Source: Shinisaurus crocodilurus
Taxonomy: Eukaryota; Chordata; Lepidosauria; Squamata; Shinisauridae
DNA length: 64,000 nucleotides
Direction: 5' to 3'
NCBI GenBank assembly: GCA_021292165.1
Contig: CM037879.1
Coordinates: 285,112,272-285,176,271, forward strand
Shown here: one piece after another, positions 51,878 through 62,084 of the stretch
How the letters are laid out: each line of letters opens with the position of its first letter
Numbering within the stretch: the first letter of the stretch is position 1
Notes under the pieces: generated by a model
Told to the model about the DNA's origin: nothing
What the model saw: the letters and a program-made list of their open reading frames with translations, nothing else
Databases searched by the model: none
Translations under genes and position numbers: made by a program

Positions 51878-53173
51878 AAGAAGGAGGAACCTGGGAACTA
51901 TAGGCCAGTCAGTCTGACATCAATCCCCGGGAAGATTTTTGAGCAGATTATAAAGAAGTCAGTCTGCAAGCACCTTGAAAACAATGCAGTGATTACTAGA
52001 AGCCAGCATGGATTTGTCAAGAACAAATCCTGTCAGACTAATCTGATCTCATTTTTTGATCGGGTAACCTCCCTTGTGGACTGTGGGAATGCTGTGGACA
52101 TTATATACCTGGACTTCAGCAAAGCTTTCGACAAAGTGCCTCATGATATCCTGATTAGTAAGCTAGCTAAGAGTGGGCTAGATGGAACAACTATCAGGTG
52201 GATCCACAATTGGCTACAGAATCGGACTCAAAGAGTGCTTATCAATGGTTCCTTCTCAAACTGGGGAGAGGTAACGAGCGGGGTACCACAGGGCTCGGTC
52301 CTGGGCCCGGTGCTCTTCAACATTTTTATTAATGACTTGGATGAGGAGGTACAGGGAATGCTTATCAAATTTGCAGATGACACAAAGTTGGGTGGAACAG
52401 CTAATACTCTGGAAGACAGAAACAAAATTCAAAGTGACCTCGATAGGCTGGAGCGCTGGGCCGAAAACAACAGAATGAAATTTAACACGGATAAATGCCA
52501 AGTGCTGCACCTAGGGAGAGGAAACCAAATGCAGAGTTACAGAATGGGGGACACTTGGCTCAACAATACTACAAGTGAGAAGGATCTTGGAATTGTGGTA
52601 GATCACAAACTGAATATGAGCCAGCAATGCGACGTGGCTGCAAAGAAGGCAAATGCAATTTTGGGCTGTATTAATAGAAGTATAGCTTCCAAATCGCGGG
52701 AAGTGATAATTCCCCTTTACTCGGCACTGGCTAGGCCTCATCTTGAGTACTGCGTCCAGTTCTGGGCACCTCACTTTAAGAAGGACATAGACAAACTGGA
52801 GAGGGTTCAGAGGAGGGCAACAAGGATGATAAAGGGACTGGAAACAAGGCCCTATGAGGAGAGACTGAAAGAACTGGGCATGTTTAGCCTTCAGAAGAGG
52901 AGACTGAGGGGAGATATGATCGCACTCTTCCAGTATTTGAAGGGATGTCACACAGAGGAGGGCAAAGATCTCTTCTCGTTCATCCCAGTTTGCAGGACAC
53001 GGAATAATGGGCTCAAGTTACAGGAACCTAGATTCCACCTAAACATCAGGAAAAATTTCCTGACTGTCAGAGCAATAAGACAATGGAATCAACTACCTAG
53101 GGAGGTTGTGGGCTCTCCCAGTCTGGAGGCATTCAAGGTGAAGCTGGACAGCCATCTGTCAGGGATGCTTTGA
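51878..53173 (+). CDS. CR1 ORF2 reverse transcriptase, C-terminal 432 codons
   Basis: Open without a stop from the truncation point (KKEEPGNYRPVSLTSIPGKI); the first Met is at 51,989. RT motifs in order: YLDFSKAFDKVPHDILISKL (motif A), GVPQGSVLGPVLFN (motif B) and FADDTKLGG (catalytic FADD). The CR1 C-terminal domain follows (LEYCVQFWAPHFKKDIDKLE, RRATRMIKGLETRPYEERLK, EVVGSPSLEAFKVKLDSHLS). The endonuclease is missing, so it cannot move by itself. An intact frame suggests recent insertion. Confidence 0.92.
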   Translation, partial: KKEEPGNYRPVSLTSIPGKIFEQIIKKSVCKHLENNAVITRSQHGFVKNKSCQTNLISFFDRVTSLVDCGNAVDIIYLDFSKAFDKVPHDILISKLAKSGLDGTTIRWIHNWLQNRTQRVLINGSFSNWGEVTSGVPQGSVLGPVLFNIFINDLDEEVQGMLIKFADDTKLGGTANTLEDRNKIQSDLDRLERWAENNRMKFNTDKCQVLHLGRGNQMQSYRMGDTWLNNTTSEKDLGIVVDHKLNMSQQCDVAAKKANAILGCINRSIASKSREVIIPLYSALARPHLEYCVQFWAPHFKKDIDKLERVQRRATRMIKGLETRPYEERLKELGMFSLQKRRLRGDMIALFQYLKGCHTEEGKDLFSFIPVCRTRNNGLKLQEPRFHLNIRKNFLTVRAIRQWNQLPREVVGSPSLEAFKVKLDSHLSGML

Positions 53174-53262
53174 CCTGGATTCCTGCATTGAGCAGGGGGT
53201 TGGACTCGATGGCCTTGTAGGCCCCTTCCAACTCTACTTTTCTATGATTCTATGATTCTATG
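51878..53262 (+). mobile_element. CR1 LINE, 5'-truncated, with long intact RT reading frame
   Basis: Starts inside ORF2 directly after a P1 scrap, and runs to the 3' UTR ggggttggactcgatggcct and the terminal tctatgattctatgattcta. Confidence 0.93.
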
Positions 53263-53316
53263 ACATCTGGAGGGTGTCGGGTTGGGGAAGGCTGTTCCTG
53301 GATCAGCTGCCTAGAG

Positions 53317-53452
53317 CAGGACTCTCCAACCTTGGGTTCCCAGATGTTGCCAGACTGCAACTCCCAGAATCCCTTGCCATTAGCCATGCTGGCTGGGCAT
53401 GCTGGGAGCTGTCGGCCAGCAACATCTGGGGACCCAAGGTTGGAGAGCCCTG
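53317..53452. mobile_element. P2-related hairpin MITE, subfamily 2, with 8-bp target duplication
   Basis: CAGGACTCTCCAACCTTGGG / CCCAAGGTTGGAGAGCCCTG, 136 bp, flanked by GCCTAGAG at 53,309-53,316 and 53,453-53,460. Confidence 0.9.
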
Positions 53453-53460
53453 GCCTAGAG

Positions 53461-54142
53461 AGATGATGGAATCTCTTTCTTTGACAGCTGGATAAGCCCT
53501 GTACCTCCGCACCACCACAGACTTCAGCTCCTGTAATGGTCAGTCCCCCTCCCCAGAGAACTTTGGGAACTGTAGTTCTGTGAAGGGGTGAGGGGCTTCA
53601 GCTCTTTAACAGAGAATTCTCAGTACGATTGACAACTGGCCAGGAGAGGGGGCGGCGGAAATACCTACCACAACTTGCTCTTTTCCCTGTAACAGCGCCA
53701 CGACTTGCAGAGTTCAGCAGGTGAAGCTTTGCACCACATGGAGGTTAGCATCATCACTTGCTCCAGTGCCTGCAGCTAGAGGTGCATGTGATGGTCCCTA
53801 AAAAAGAAAGTTGGCAACCCTAATTCTCAGCATCCTCACCAAACTACAATTCACAGGATCCTTGGGGTGGGGGGGAAACGATGAGAATGAAATGAGTATT
53901 AAACACCAAGCATATGTTTGTAGTTCAAATAGCCTGTTCCCCAGGGTTTCTTTGTTGAGACTCGGCATTGGTTGAGAAAATCAACTTCTCTCTCTCCTTA
54001 AGTACCAAAACGAGTACTATTTCTGGATACTTCTCTGTGGGGTAGTGATCTTACCTGCATTGTTTTCCCATGTCAAACTTTAGACTGAAAGCTCCTTGGA
54101 GCAGGGACCTGTCCTCTTGTTAAGTGCCGTGCACTTAACAAG
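53461..54142. other. No recognised gene
   Basis: A small block ctgaaagctccttggagcag at 54,084 resembles an L2-like 3' UTR; otherwise low-copy. Confidence 0.3.
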
Positions 54143-54220
54143 AGTACACCTGTGACCTGTCCTAGTTGGGAACTGGCCAGCCAGGAGGTACTGCACCCCT
54201 ATAAGCTTTCCCAGCAAGGG

Positions 54221-54224
<4 letters not shown>
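54143..54224 (+). repeat. 82-bp block repeated exactly at 57,154
   Basis: agtacacctgtgacctgtcc ... cccagcaaggggata, identical by eye to 57,154-57,235. Here it runs directly into a GATA microsatellite. Confidence 0.9.
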
Positions 54225-54272
<48 letters not shown>

Positions 54273-54275
54273 TTG

Positions 54276-54321
<46 letters not shown>

Positions 54322-54322
54322 T
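54221..54322. repeat. (GATA)n and (ATC)n microsatellites
   Basis: About 13 GATA units (54,221-54,272), a short ttgtc spacer, then about 15 ATC units to 54,322. Confidence 0.95.
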
Positions 54323-54821
54323 CCTCAATACCCATGTGAAACATTGAGCCTCTTCCTTGAACTCAGAGCACTTTGCTGCTGCACTGTCTTGCATGACAGT
54401 CAAAGGCTGGGAGGTTTTCCTGTAAATGCAGGCCCATTTCAAAAACTTCCATCCAAAAGGGGTGAGAAGAACATTAGCCCTACGCCGTCATCGGGCTGAA
54501 GGTCCATGTTGGGAAATAATTTCACTGCTGCAGAAATCCAGGCAGCAGCAGAGGCAGTGCGGGGAATCATCACATCGGATTAGTAACTGTTAAGGTCATG
54601 GGGCGTGACATTTTGAAAAAGGATCTTCGTTGATCTGAAGAGCTTCTGGTGTGCAGCTTTTCAGCTTCCAAAGAAATAAACTTATCCCACCGGGAGTTGA
54701 ACATCCGTCTCAAAGTTGCATCCTGCTCCACTGAACGTCAAGGGATTTTAAAAATAATAATAATAATCCCATTGGTTTAGAAAGAATTGAGTTAAACCCC
54801 AAAACACACATTTTAGGGCAT

Positions 54822-54982
54822 GGATTTCATAGATTTCATAGATCATAGAGTTAGAAGGAGCCTACAAGGCCATCGAGTCCAACCCCCTGCTTAATGCAGG
54901 AAACTTGGTCTCCCATCCAAGTAATAACCAGGCTTGACCCTGCTTAGCTTTCCACCCTCAGACAAGCTGAGCCAGCGTAAGC
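54822..54982 (-). repeat. 5S-rRNA-derived SINE with CR1-like tail
   Basis: + strand shows ccaaccccctgcttaatgca, ggtctcccatccaagtaata, accaggcttgaccctgctta, gctttccaccctcagacaag: the inverted form. Confidence 0.83.
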
Positions 54983-55135
54983 CCTGCTCCTATACCCTCA
55001 ACTGCAGCCTTGCAATCAGAAACTAAGCAAATGAAGCTTTGGCTGGCATGGAGACACGTGATGGGAAACGCTTTGCCTGCTCACTCTGAGCCAGAAATCT
55101 ATGCACACAGTTCCAGAGAGAATATCAATATTTCT

Positions 55136-55405
55136 TCAGGCCTTCCAAAAAGCTGCAACTCGTACCTTGAGGCATGGGTGGGTGCATGCACGTGCGTAGA
55201 AATCATTCCACAGCCTTGGGGCCGCTGCTGTAAAGGCCCTGCTCCTACCAGCTGGGGTTCTCACCTCCCTTTTATAGATGGAATGGGAAGCAAATCCTGG
55301 TTTGATGCATTCTATTGGCGTACATGGAGGTTCATACAAGGAGAGGCCGTCTCTTAGAAAAATGAGTCTCAGGGCATGAAAAGCTTTAAAGGTTAAAGCC
55401 AGCAC
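55136..55405 (-). repeat. L2-like LINE coding relic
   Basis: Reverse strand reads LALTFKAFHALR and RTPAGRSRAFTAAAPRLWND, the AAPRLWN-type C-terminal motif of L2-like RTs, with decay. Confidence 0.5.
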
Positions 55406-55426
55406 CTTAGGACCCAGAAGCGCAGT

Positions 55427-55603
55427 GGGCTGTATCCAACACTAATCTAACTTAGGTCCCATTTGTTTCAATAGGTCTACTCTAAGTAGGACTAACATTG
55501 AGGAGGAGGATTATGTAAGCTGCCTTGGGTTCCTTGCAGGAAAAAAGGTGGGGTATAAATATAATAAATAAATAAATAAATAAATAAACATTGGATACAG
55601 CCC
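55427..55603. repeat. Small TIR MITE with a nested SINE tail
   Basis: GGGCTGTATCCAA at the left and TTGGATACAGCCC at the right. A truncated MIR/CORE-like SINE tail (55,501-55,586) sits inside, flanked by AACATTG at 55,494-55,500 and 55,587-55,593. Half of a related element is at 63,061-63,125. Confidence 0.8.
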
Positions 55604-55987
55604 ATTGTCAGCCAGTAGATGATAAAACAGGCTGAATATGTTTGCAACTCTCAATATCCATAAGCAAGCAGGCAGTTACATTTTGCACAAGCTGAAGCAT
55701 CCAGGTCATCTTCAAGGGCAGCCCCATGTGGAGTAGTCCAACTGGACGTTTCAAAAGCATGGGATCCGCAGAGCAAGATCCTCTCTATCTAAGAAGAGCC
55801 ACAACTGGTTAAAAAAAAAAGAAAGAAGAAGAAGCATTTCCAGCCTCTGCAGCCGACTTGTGCATTGTGTCCAGAAGCACTTAAAGGCTTTGCAAAGCCT
55901 GTTCTGACAGAGAGACCACAACCCTTTCAAACTGAATCGCAATGTAAAACACACACACTTTTCCTGGCTCTGAGATACGTTGATTGA

Positions 55988-56949
55988 CAGGGATGGGGAC
56001 TCGGACTCGAGGACTCGACTCGTGAGTCGGACTGAGTCCCCCCTCTGACTCGACTCGGACTCGAGTCCCAATATTTTTAATGGGACTCGAGACTCGACTC
56101 GGGTCTTCAACATCCCTGGGCTGTGCCAGAAGGAGTGGAGAGGAGCGCATTCATCAGCAAAGAGCGCATGGAAGCGAGGTGTGCCGCTGCTCGGCCACTA
56201 TGGACGGCTACCAGGAGTGCAGCCCCAATAGTGTGACAAGATTTATTTTGATTGATGTGTTGCGTACTTGGGAGTGGCAGTAGAAGGACCTGAGATTACT
56301 CTGTGTGGCTGCTCTGAGTGTGTTTCTGGTTCCAGCAAGTTCATCACCAGTGGAGCGGGTGTTCAGTGAGGGTGGAATTGTGATGAGATCTCACCGTTCC
56401 AGAATGGGGCCAGAATGGAAAAAATCATGTTCCTCAAATGCAACATGGATAAGTTTTAGGAAGTACAGCAAGTTTATTTTTTAAAACCATTTTTTAAAAT
56501 GCAACCTTTCAGACATTTTGGGTTTGGCTGCCTCTGCCTGCCTGTCTGGGGTTCCCAGCCTCCTCTGCCTGCCTGGTCTCTTCTTGACCAGTTCAACAGT
56601 TGAATTGTCCAAGACAAAGGCCTGTGCCTGCCTGCTTTGGGGTTCCCTGCCTCCTCTGCCTGCCTTGTTATTTTGGGTTTTTCTGCCTGGTCTGTTCTTG
56701 TCAAAATCAGTTGCAGAGTTTTGAAATAAAAAGGCACACTTGTGCCTAGAATTTATTTAAGCCACACATCTGAAATAGCCTTATTTTGTTGGGGGGAAAT
56801 CCCATTGATTTTAATAGGGACTCGTGGAGTTGGCTTTGGGAGTGACTCGTGACTCGTGAGTCACCATTTTGGACCAAGGACTTGGACTCGGGTCCAAAGA
56901 CTCGTGACTCGACTCGTGACTCGAGACCAAGGACTCTTCAACATCCCTG
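55988..56949 (+). mobile_element. hAT transposon remnant with exact 8-bp target duplication
   Basis: CAGGGATGGGGACTCGGACT ... ctcttCAACATCCCTG, 962 bp, flanked by TTGATTGA at 55,980-55,987 and 56,950-56,957. Both ends are packed with gactcg/cgagtc words (subterminal repeats). An inner cttcaacatccctg at 56,105-56,118 shows the left end is compound. Confidence 0.92.
56284..56459 (+). pseudogene. hAT transposase C-terminal dimerisation domain relic
   Basis: Reads LVPASSSPVERVFSEGGIVM then RSHRSRMGPEW, and in the next frame IMFLKCNMDKF to TAG. The pattern PASSSPVERVFS...RSRM.PE...LKCN is the conserved hAT dimerisation region. One frame break; the rest of the transposase is missing. Confidence 0.85.
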
Positions 56950-57153
56950 TTGATTGATAGGAAACACTTAATTTCTGCATGTTATAAGCACAAGAGCGAA
57001 GCCATGTTAAAAGCTGGCAACCTTATGGCTCCTGCCACAAGTCCAGATAACTCTGCAAAATGACACTCTGAACTCACATGACAGTGTCACCCCATTGGCT
57101 TACTGTCTCAAAGGGCAGAACAATCAATCCAGCCCATTATTACCGTAATCTAA

Positions 57154-57235
57154 AGTACACCTGTGACCTGTCCTAGTTGGGAACTGGCCAGCCAGGAGGT
57201 ACTGCACCCCTATAAGCTTTCCCAGCAAGGGGATA
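57154..57235 (+). repeat. 82-bp block, second copy
   Basis: Identical to 54,143-54,224. Followed by unique sequence rather than GATA repeats. Confidence 0.9.
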
Positions 57236-57415
57236 AAAATAGAAACATCAGCAAAACTGAAGGGAGATCCACTGCAAAAGTGCCATGCCTATCTGTGCTT
57301 GGCACAAGAATATTAAAACCAAAGGGCACTCCTGCTGAACTTTGAAACCATTGGAGGGTGTAAGGCAGAGGAGAGAGAGGCTGTTAAGATGCAAGCATTA
57401 AAGAACTCTCTAGAT

Positions 57416-57522
57416 CAGTGTTCTTCTACCTTGGGTCCCCAGATGTTTTTGGCTATGCTGGCTGGGGCATGCTGGGAGTTGTAGGCCAAAAACATCTGGG
57501 GACCCAAGGTTGGAGAACACTG
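57416..57522. mobile_element. P2 hairpin MITE with 8-bp target duplication
   Basis: 107 bp, left arm shortened; CAGTGTTCTTC ... GGAGAACACTG flanked by CTCTAGAT at 57,408-57,415 and 57,523-57,530. Confidence 0.9.
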
Positions 57523-57651
57523 CTCTAGATTTAAGATTTTTTTTTGTTATTTATAAAAAGCAGCACCTTGAAGTTATTTACCATCACATATTATATTGCA
57601 CGCTTTCTCCAAGAACATCAGGCTGGCACACATGGCGTCAGTCCATTTTCT

Positions 57652-57778
57652 CCATACAACAACCCTGTGAGGTAGATCAAACTGAGAGATAGTGAAAAGT
57701 TGACCCATGGCCAGCCGGCCAGTCTCACGGCCCCTTCGTTCTAGTCCAGCATTCTGCCCAATATACTGCACTGGCTCT
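57652..57778 (-). repeat. MIR/CORE-like SINE, degraded
   Basis: acaacaaccctgtgaggtag, gttctagtccagcattctgc, actgcactggctctt. Confidence 0.55.
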
Positions 57779-57892
57779 TGGTAAGAAGGCATGATCACAA
57801 TCCAAGAGTGATGATCATGATGAAGATGATGTTCAGGTCAGGGGTGGTACAAAAAATATCAAGAGGCAAAAAAAGAATAGCAAAACAGGCTT

Positions 57893-58138
57893 TATTTATA
57901 TTTTATTTTTATTTATTCATTATGGTTATATCCTGCCTTTTTTCCTGCAAGGAACCCAAGGCAACTTACATAATCCTCCTCTCCATTTTATCCTCACAAC
58001 AACCCTGTGAGGTAGGTTAGGCCGAGAGTCAGTGACTGGCCCAAAGTCACCCAGTGAGCTTCATGGCCAAGTGTGGACTAGAACCTGGATCTCCCGAGTC
58101 CCAGTCCAACACTCCAACCACAATGCCACAGCCGCTCT
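57893..58138 (-). repeat. MIR/CORE-like tRNA SINE
   Basis: ttttatttttatttattcat tail, ccttttttcctgcaaggaac, gactggcccaaagtcaccca, ctccaaccacaatgccacag head. Confidence 0.85.
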
Positions 58139-58269
58139 GTTTTAAGGAGGCAAACATACATTTGGTTCCAAAAATCTGTACAGCACAACTGGGGGTGGGG
58201 TGGGGGTGACACTAATTTCCCCTCTTCTTCTAAGGTCTGCTCTCCACATCCCCAAAAACTGACTCCAGA

Positions 58270-58556
58270 GCAGCCTTCTCCAACCTGGCGCCCTTCAGAC
58301 GGGTTAGACTACAACTCCCATCACCACCAGCCAGCACGATCAACCAGCTTGCTGGCTGGTGATGCTGGGATTTGTAGCCCAGAACGCTGGCTCAGCTTGT
58401 CCGAGTGTGGAAAGCTAAGCAGGGTCAGGCCTGGTTGTTACTTGGATGGGAGGCCCCCCTCCTCTAGTTTCCTGCACTGAGCAGGGGGTTGGACTCGACG
58501 GCCTCGTAGGCCCCTTCCAACTCTATGGTCCTATGAAGTTGGGGAAGGCTGATTCA
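58270..58556. repeat. P1 MITE interrupted by a 5S-type SINE
   Basis: gcagccttctccaacctggc and ctacaactcccatcaccacc at the left; the right arm ctgggatttgtagcccag is cut at 58,384 and the closing gttggggaaggctg reappears at 58,538-58,551. Confidence 0.7.
58384..58537 (+). repeat. 5S-rRNA-derived SINE with CR1-like tail
   Basis: acgctggctcagcttgtccg, gtggaaagctaagcagggtc, ctggttgttacttggatggg, CR1-type tail to ctatggtcctatgaa. Confidence 0.85.
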
Positions 58557-58562
58557 AACAAG

Positions 58563-59940
58563 TGTTAGAAAAATAGGCGCGGTGCATGTGCACATGTAAA
58601 CAGACCCAGGTACATGGCTTGCATCAGAAGAAAACACAAACCCCATTTTAAAAACAAGCAAGTTAGACACACAGACGCACACACATACCTTTGGCCTCTT
58701 GCCTACAGAAATGTTATCAGTATCAGTTAAGTTGGCCAAACGCCCAGAAGAAGTCTGGTCTGTCCGAAGTAACCCTAAAAAGATACTTTCAAGATGAACA
58801 AGAGAACAATGGGGCCTTCATGCTTCGCCACTAGCTGTAAACAAGATGCAGAAGAGCAGGCAAATTAACAGAAGACACAGAATGGACTCTTAAGATCCAT
58901 TCTAATAATGACCCAGCCAGGCCAAAACACCTAAGACCCCAGGTGTGAGAGGCATTGCCCATTCACATAGGTACACAGACAAGGCGCCTGCCTTGTACAC
59001 AAAGGTTCCCAGATTCACATGCCTCACAGCAGAAAGATTCCCAGTTTCATGTCTGAAATGTCAAAAGTCTGAGTTAGAAAGCTGCACAGAAGACCCAGTC
59101 CATGCATGTTTAGACAGAGAGAAAGGTCCTGCAAGACCCAGCATCCCCTGGCCAGCAAGAGTGACATTAGGGAACAGTCCTCACACAGGCCAAAGATCCC
59201 TGAAAGACCACCTTGCTGTCAATAGGTATTTGTTAAGGCAAAAGGTCCAAAAGCCTCATGAACTGTTTCGCACCCCATTAGTTGACCTAGATTCTGCCCG
59301 CATACCATGTGCCACTGCACCTGCTTTGTTTATCTGCGTCGTTGTTCCAGACAGAGAACTTTGAAGGTCTGTTTCGATTGTATTGTATTCTTTGTTGAAT
59401 TGTATGTTTAGCCGCCATGTTTTCGCCTAAGTTGTTATCTAGTCCCAAAAGCCTATTCCTGGGTGCCAAATCCCAGAATACAGGCGAGAGAAGAGTCCCT
59501 TTGAGTGATAAGATGTACCGCTCAAAGTAGCAAGGCCCGATATCTTAGGTGACCTAAGAGGTCATGAGAAACCACGTCTTTAGCCAAGATGATGGCCAGG
59601 TGGCCATCTATCTAACTAGAGATTAAAACTTGCCATGTTCAGAGAAACACATCTGATTGGTTGTCGTCATAAAGGAGGAATGGAATTTGACTGGTTGGCA
59701 CGGTTTAATGGTTGTATTTGATTCGCTGAAAGTAGAACCACCCATGGCTGTAAAAATGTATAAGAAGGCTTGTATGCCCCACTGATCCTTGTCCAGCTTT
59801 GATTTGGGCACACGCCCCAGCTGGTCCTTTTTGCGCAGAAATAAAACTTTGAAAAACTCACTGCTGGTGTGTGCTGCTTCCCTTTTCTCTGAGCAATTGA
59901 GTTCTTTGGAGAAAGGACTCACCACGGCATTTGTGCAACA
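58563..59940 (+). mobile_element. Solo LTR of an endogenous retrovirus
   Basis: 1378 bp starting TGTTAG and ending GCAACA, with CAAG on both sides (58,559-58,562 and 59,941-59,944), a 4-bp target duplication. Near the 3' end are tataag (59,759) and AATAAA (59,840-59,845), about 80 bp apart, then a GT-rich stretch: U3, R and U5 order. No gag, pol or env is attached. The length is on the long side. Confidence 0.72.
59840..59845 (+). promoter_or_regulatory. LTR polyadenylation signal
   Basis: AATAAA in the R region of the solo LTR, followed by tgctggtgtgtgctgcttcc. Confidence 0.6.
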
Positions 59941-60029
59941 CAAGGAAGTCTGGGAAACACTGCATTTGGACATAGCACGAAACCAGGAGCAGGAAGCGTC
60001 CAGCCCCCAAGGGCTCCGCATCTGGCCGC

Positions 60030-60160
60030 AAGGGAGCCTAACCTACCTCGCAGGGTTGTTTTGAGGATAAAATGGAGAGGAGGAAGATCAGGTAAGCCAC
60101 CCTGGGTTCCTTGCAAGAGGGAAAAAGGCAGGATATAAATGTAATACATGAATGAATGAA
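60030..60160 (+). repeat. MIR/CORE-like SINE, tail half
   Basis: cctaacctacctcgcagggt, gccaccctgggttccttgca, ggcaggatataaatgtaata. Confidence 0.8.
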
Positions 60161-60444
60161 AATGAATATTGTAGCCGTCAGGAGCCAAGCAGAGGCGGGG
60201 GAAAGACACAAATCGCTTCGGAGACAAGAGAGCGGCCTGCCGGCTTCCAATGACTCAGCCGTCAGATTAAAAGCAGATACTGGCCTGGTTTGCACGACAC
60301 GGGGGGTGGTTAATAAGCCACGGTGACTCGTTAACCACCCCCGCGCATGCCGGTCGCATGCCGGCTCATCTCCCTAATTACACTTGCCGGGCTCGGTTGT
60401 CGTGGCGAGGGTGGATGGCTGGGCTGGTTATTGTGTAGGCAGCA

Positions 60445-60555
60445 ACGGCTCTCCAGGGTTTCAGGCAGGATTCTTCCCAAGCCCTATCTGGAGACGCCGG
60501 GGATGGAACCTGAGAATTCCTGCATGATAAGCAGGGGTTCTACTAATCAAGATGC
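60445..60555 (-). repeat. tRNA(Ala)-like SINE
   Basis: cggctctccagggtttcagg, gccggggatggaacctgaga, cctgcatgataagcaggggt. Confidence 0.7.
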
Positions 60556-61052
60556 AGCAGCTCCTCGGTTGGCCAAAGGCGGTCTAAGCCAGGGGTGAGC
60601 AGAAGCAGGTAGATCGGGATCTACTGGTAGATCTCTGGCTGATTTGCAGTAGATCAGGAAGGATTCCTGATTTCCCCAGTTGTTTAACAATAGCGATTCT
60701 CGCTCCTGAAACGAAGAAGATGGGGCCAGGTGAGTGGCGGAAGCAAGAATAGGGCTTTGGGTGAAAAGACCGGGGGCTTCATTCAGTTCTGGTACTCAAA
60801 ACAAATTCCTAGAATGCTTCAAGTCTACATGTATATCTTTTGCGCCCGGCTCCAGTTGATGGATCTCGGGGTTCCAGTAAAAAACAAGGTAGATCCTGCA
60901 AACCAGAGGTCTGCTTACCCTATGCCATCTTGCTGAACCCTGGTTACGCACACCTTCCTCCACCTTTGGTGTTTCCTAAAGCCCAACAGTGCCCAGAGGT
61001 GACATAATTTCTGGGTGCCATGGGCCAATCCAGGCAGTACCAAAGTATAATT
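60556..61052. other. hAT-like scrap (gtagatc repeats), otherwise nothing
   Basis: agcaggtagatcgggatctactggtagatc is a self-complementary run near 60,604-60,650; ccaggggtgagcagaagcag looks like a hAT end. Confidence 0.3.
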
Positions 61053-61345
61053 ATAAGAACATAAGAAGAGCCCTGCTGGATCAGACCAAGGGTCCACCTA
61101 GTCCAGCATTCTGCTCACACAGTGGCCGACCAGCTGCCCACAGAATCCCACGAGCAGGACATGAGTGCAACAGCACCCTCCCGCCCATGTTCCCCAGCAA
61201 CTGGAGTACATAGGCAGACTGCCTCTGATACTTGAAGAAGCGTATAGCAAACCAGGACTAGTAGCCATCGATAGCCTTCTGTGCCCCTTCTTTTATACAT
61301 GGCTGAGTAAAAAGTCCTCCCGGTTCTAAAAGTAATAGACGCCCC
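61053..61345 (-). repeat. CR1-like LINE 3' end, second subfamily
   Basis: agagccctgctggatcagac, ccacctagtccagcattctg, gcaccctcccgcccatgttc: inverted copy of 28,010-28,420. Confidence 0.65.
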
Positions 61346-61932
61346 TTCCTCAGCATGACTTTTTATCAACACAGTTAGATCTGCCCTTTGATATGTGCTG
61401 CTATGCTCATCTGGTCATGGCAACCGAAAGCTACAGCAACCGAAAACACTTCCCACAACTGCCTTTTTTGGGGGGGGGGAAGGAGATTGTACTTGTCATC
61501 ACTATGGGAACTAAATCTTGAGGCCGCCTGCCTCTGGCGCATTAACATTCGTAGCCACAACACTGAGCAGACACCACATGGTGCTCTGTTTCTGAATGAG
61601 AAGCGCACTGCCAAACCCATTAGGAGATGTCATCAGATGCTGATGAACAATAGTAAGCACAGCCATGCAGCTTACTGAACCCACCGTCCTTCTTAAGGCA
61701 AAGCAAAGAGTCTGCAAGGGTTTTATATAATCAAAGATCAATGAGGATACGAAGACAGATCACTCCGTGCATGGTCCCTTAATTGTCAATTTCTTCATGG
61801 GAAAATATATTTAAGTGTTCCAGCATTTGCTCTTAGTAATAGCAGACACTCCAATTCTATTTATCAGGGACGGTCCCTATTTTTTTATTACCCGTCCCTG
61901 GTACGGTGGCCAGTGTGTCATTCCTTATAGAG
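61346..61932. other. No recognised feature
   Basis: Low-copy sequence; no exon or repeat signature seen. Confidence 0.3.
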
Positions 61933-62070
61933 CAGCGTTCTCCAACCTTGGGTCCTGGGATGTTGCTGGCCTACACAGCTCCCAGCATACCCAGCCAGCA
62001 TGGCGAATGGCAAGGGATTCTGGGAGCTGTAGTCCAGCAACATCTGGGGACCCAAGGTTGGGGAGCCCTG
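61933..62070. mobile_element. P2-related hairpin MITE, mixed ends
   Basis: CAGCGTTCTCCAACCTTGGG ... CCCAAGGTTGGGGAGCCCTG, 138 bp. Flanks TTATAGAG and ACCTAGAG match in their last five bases. Confidence 0.8.
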
Positions 62071-62084
62071 ACCTAGAGGATAAG

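Noticed and set aside
54080..54442. ORF with poly-Asp and SIYL repeats
   Set aside because: Product of reading through the GATA and ATC microsatellites.
58563..59940. Protein-coding gene (ORF at 58,945-59,364)
   Set aside because: The ORF lies within LTR-bounded sequence, has no recognised domain and no splice or codon evidence.
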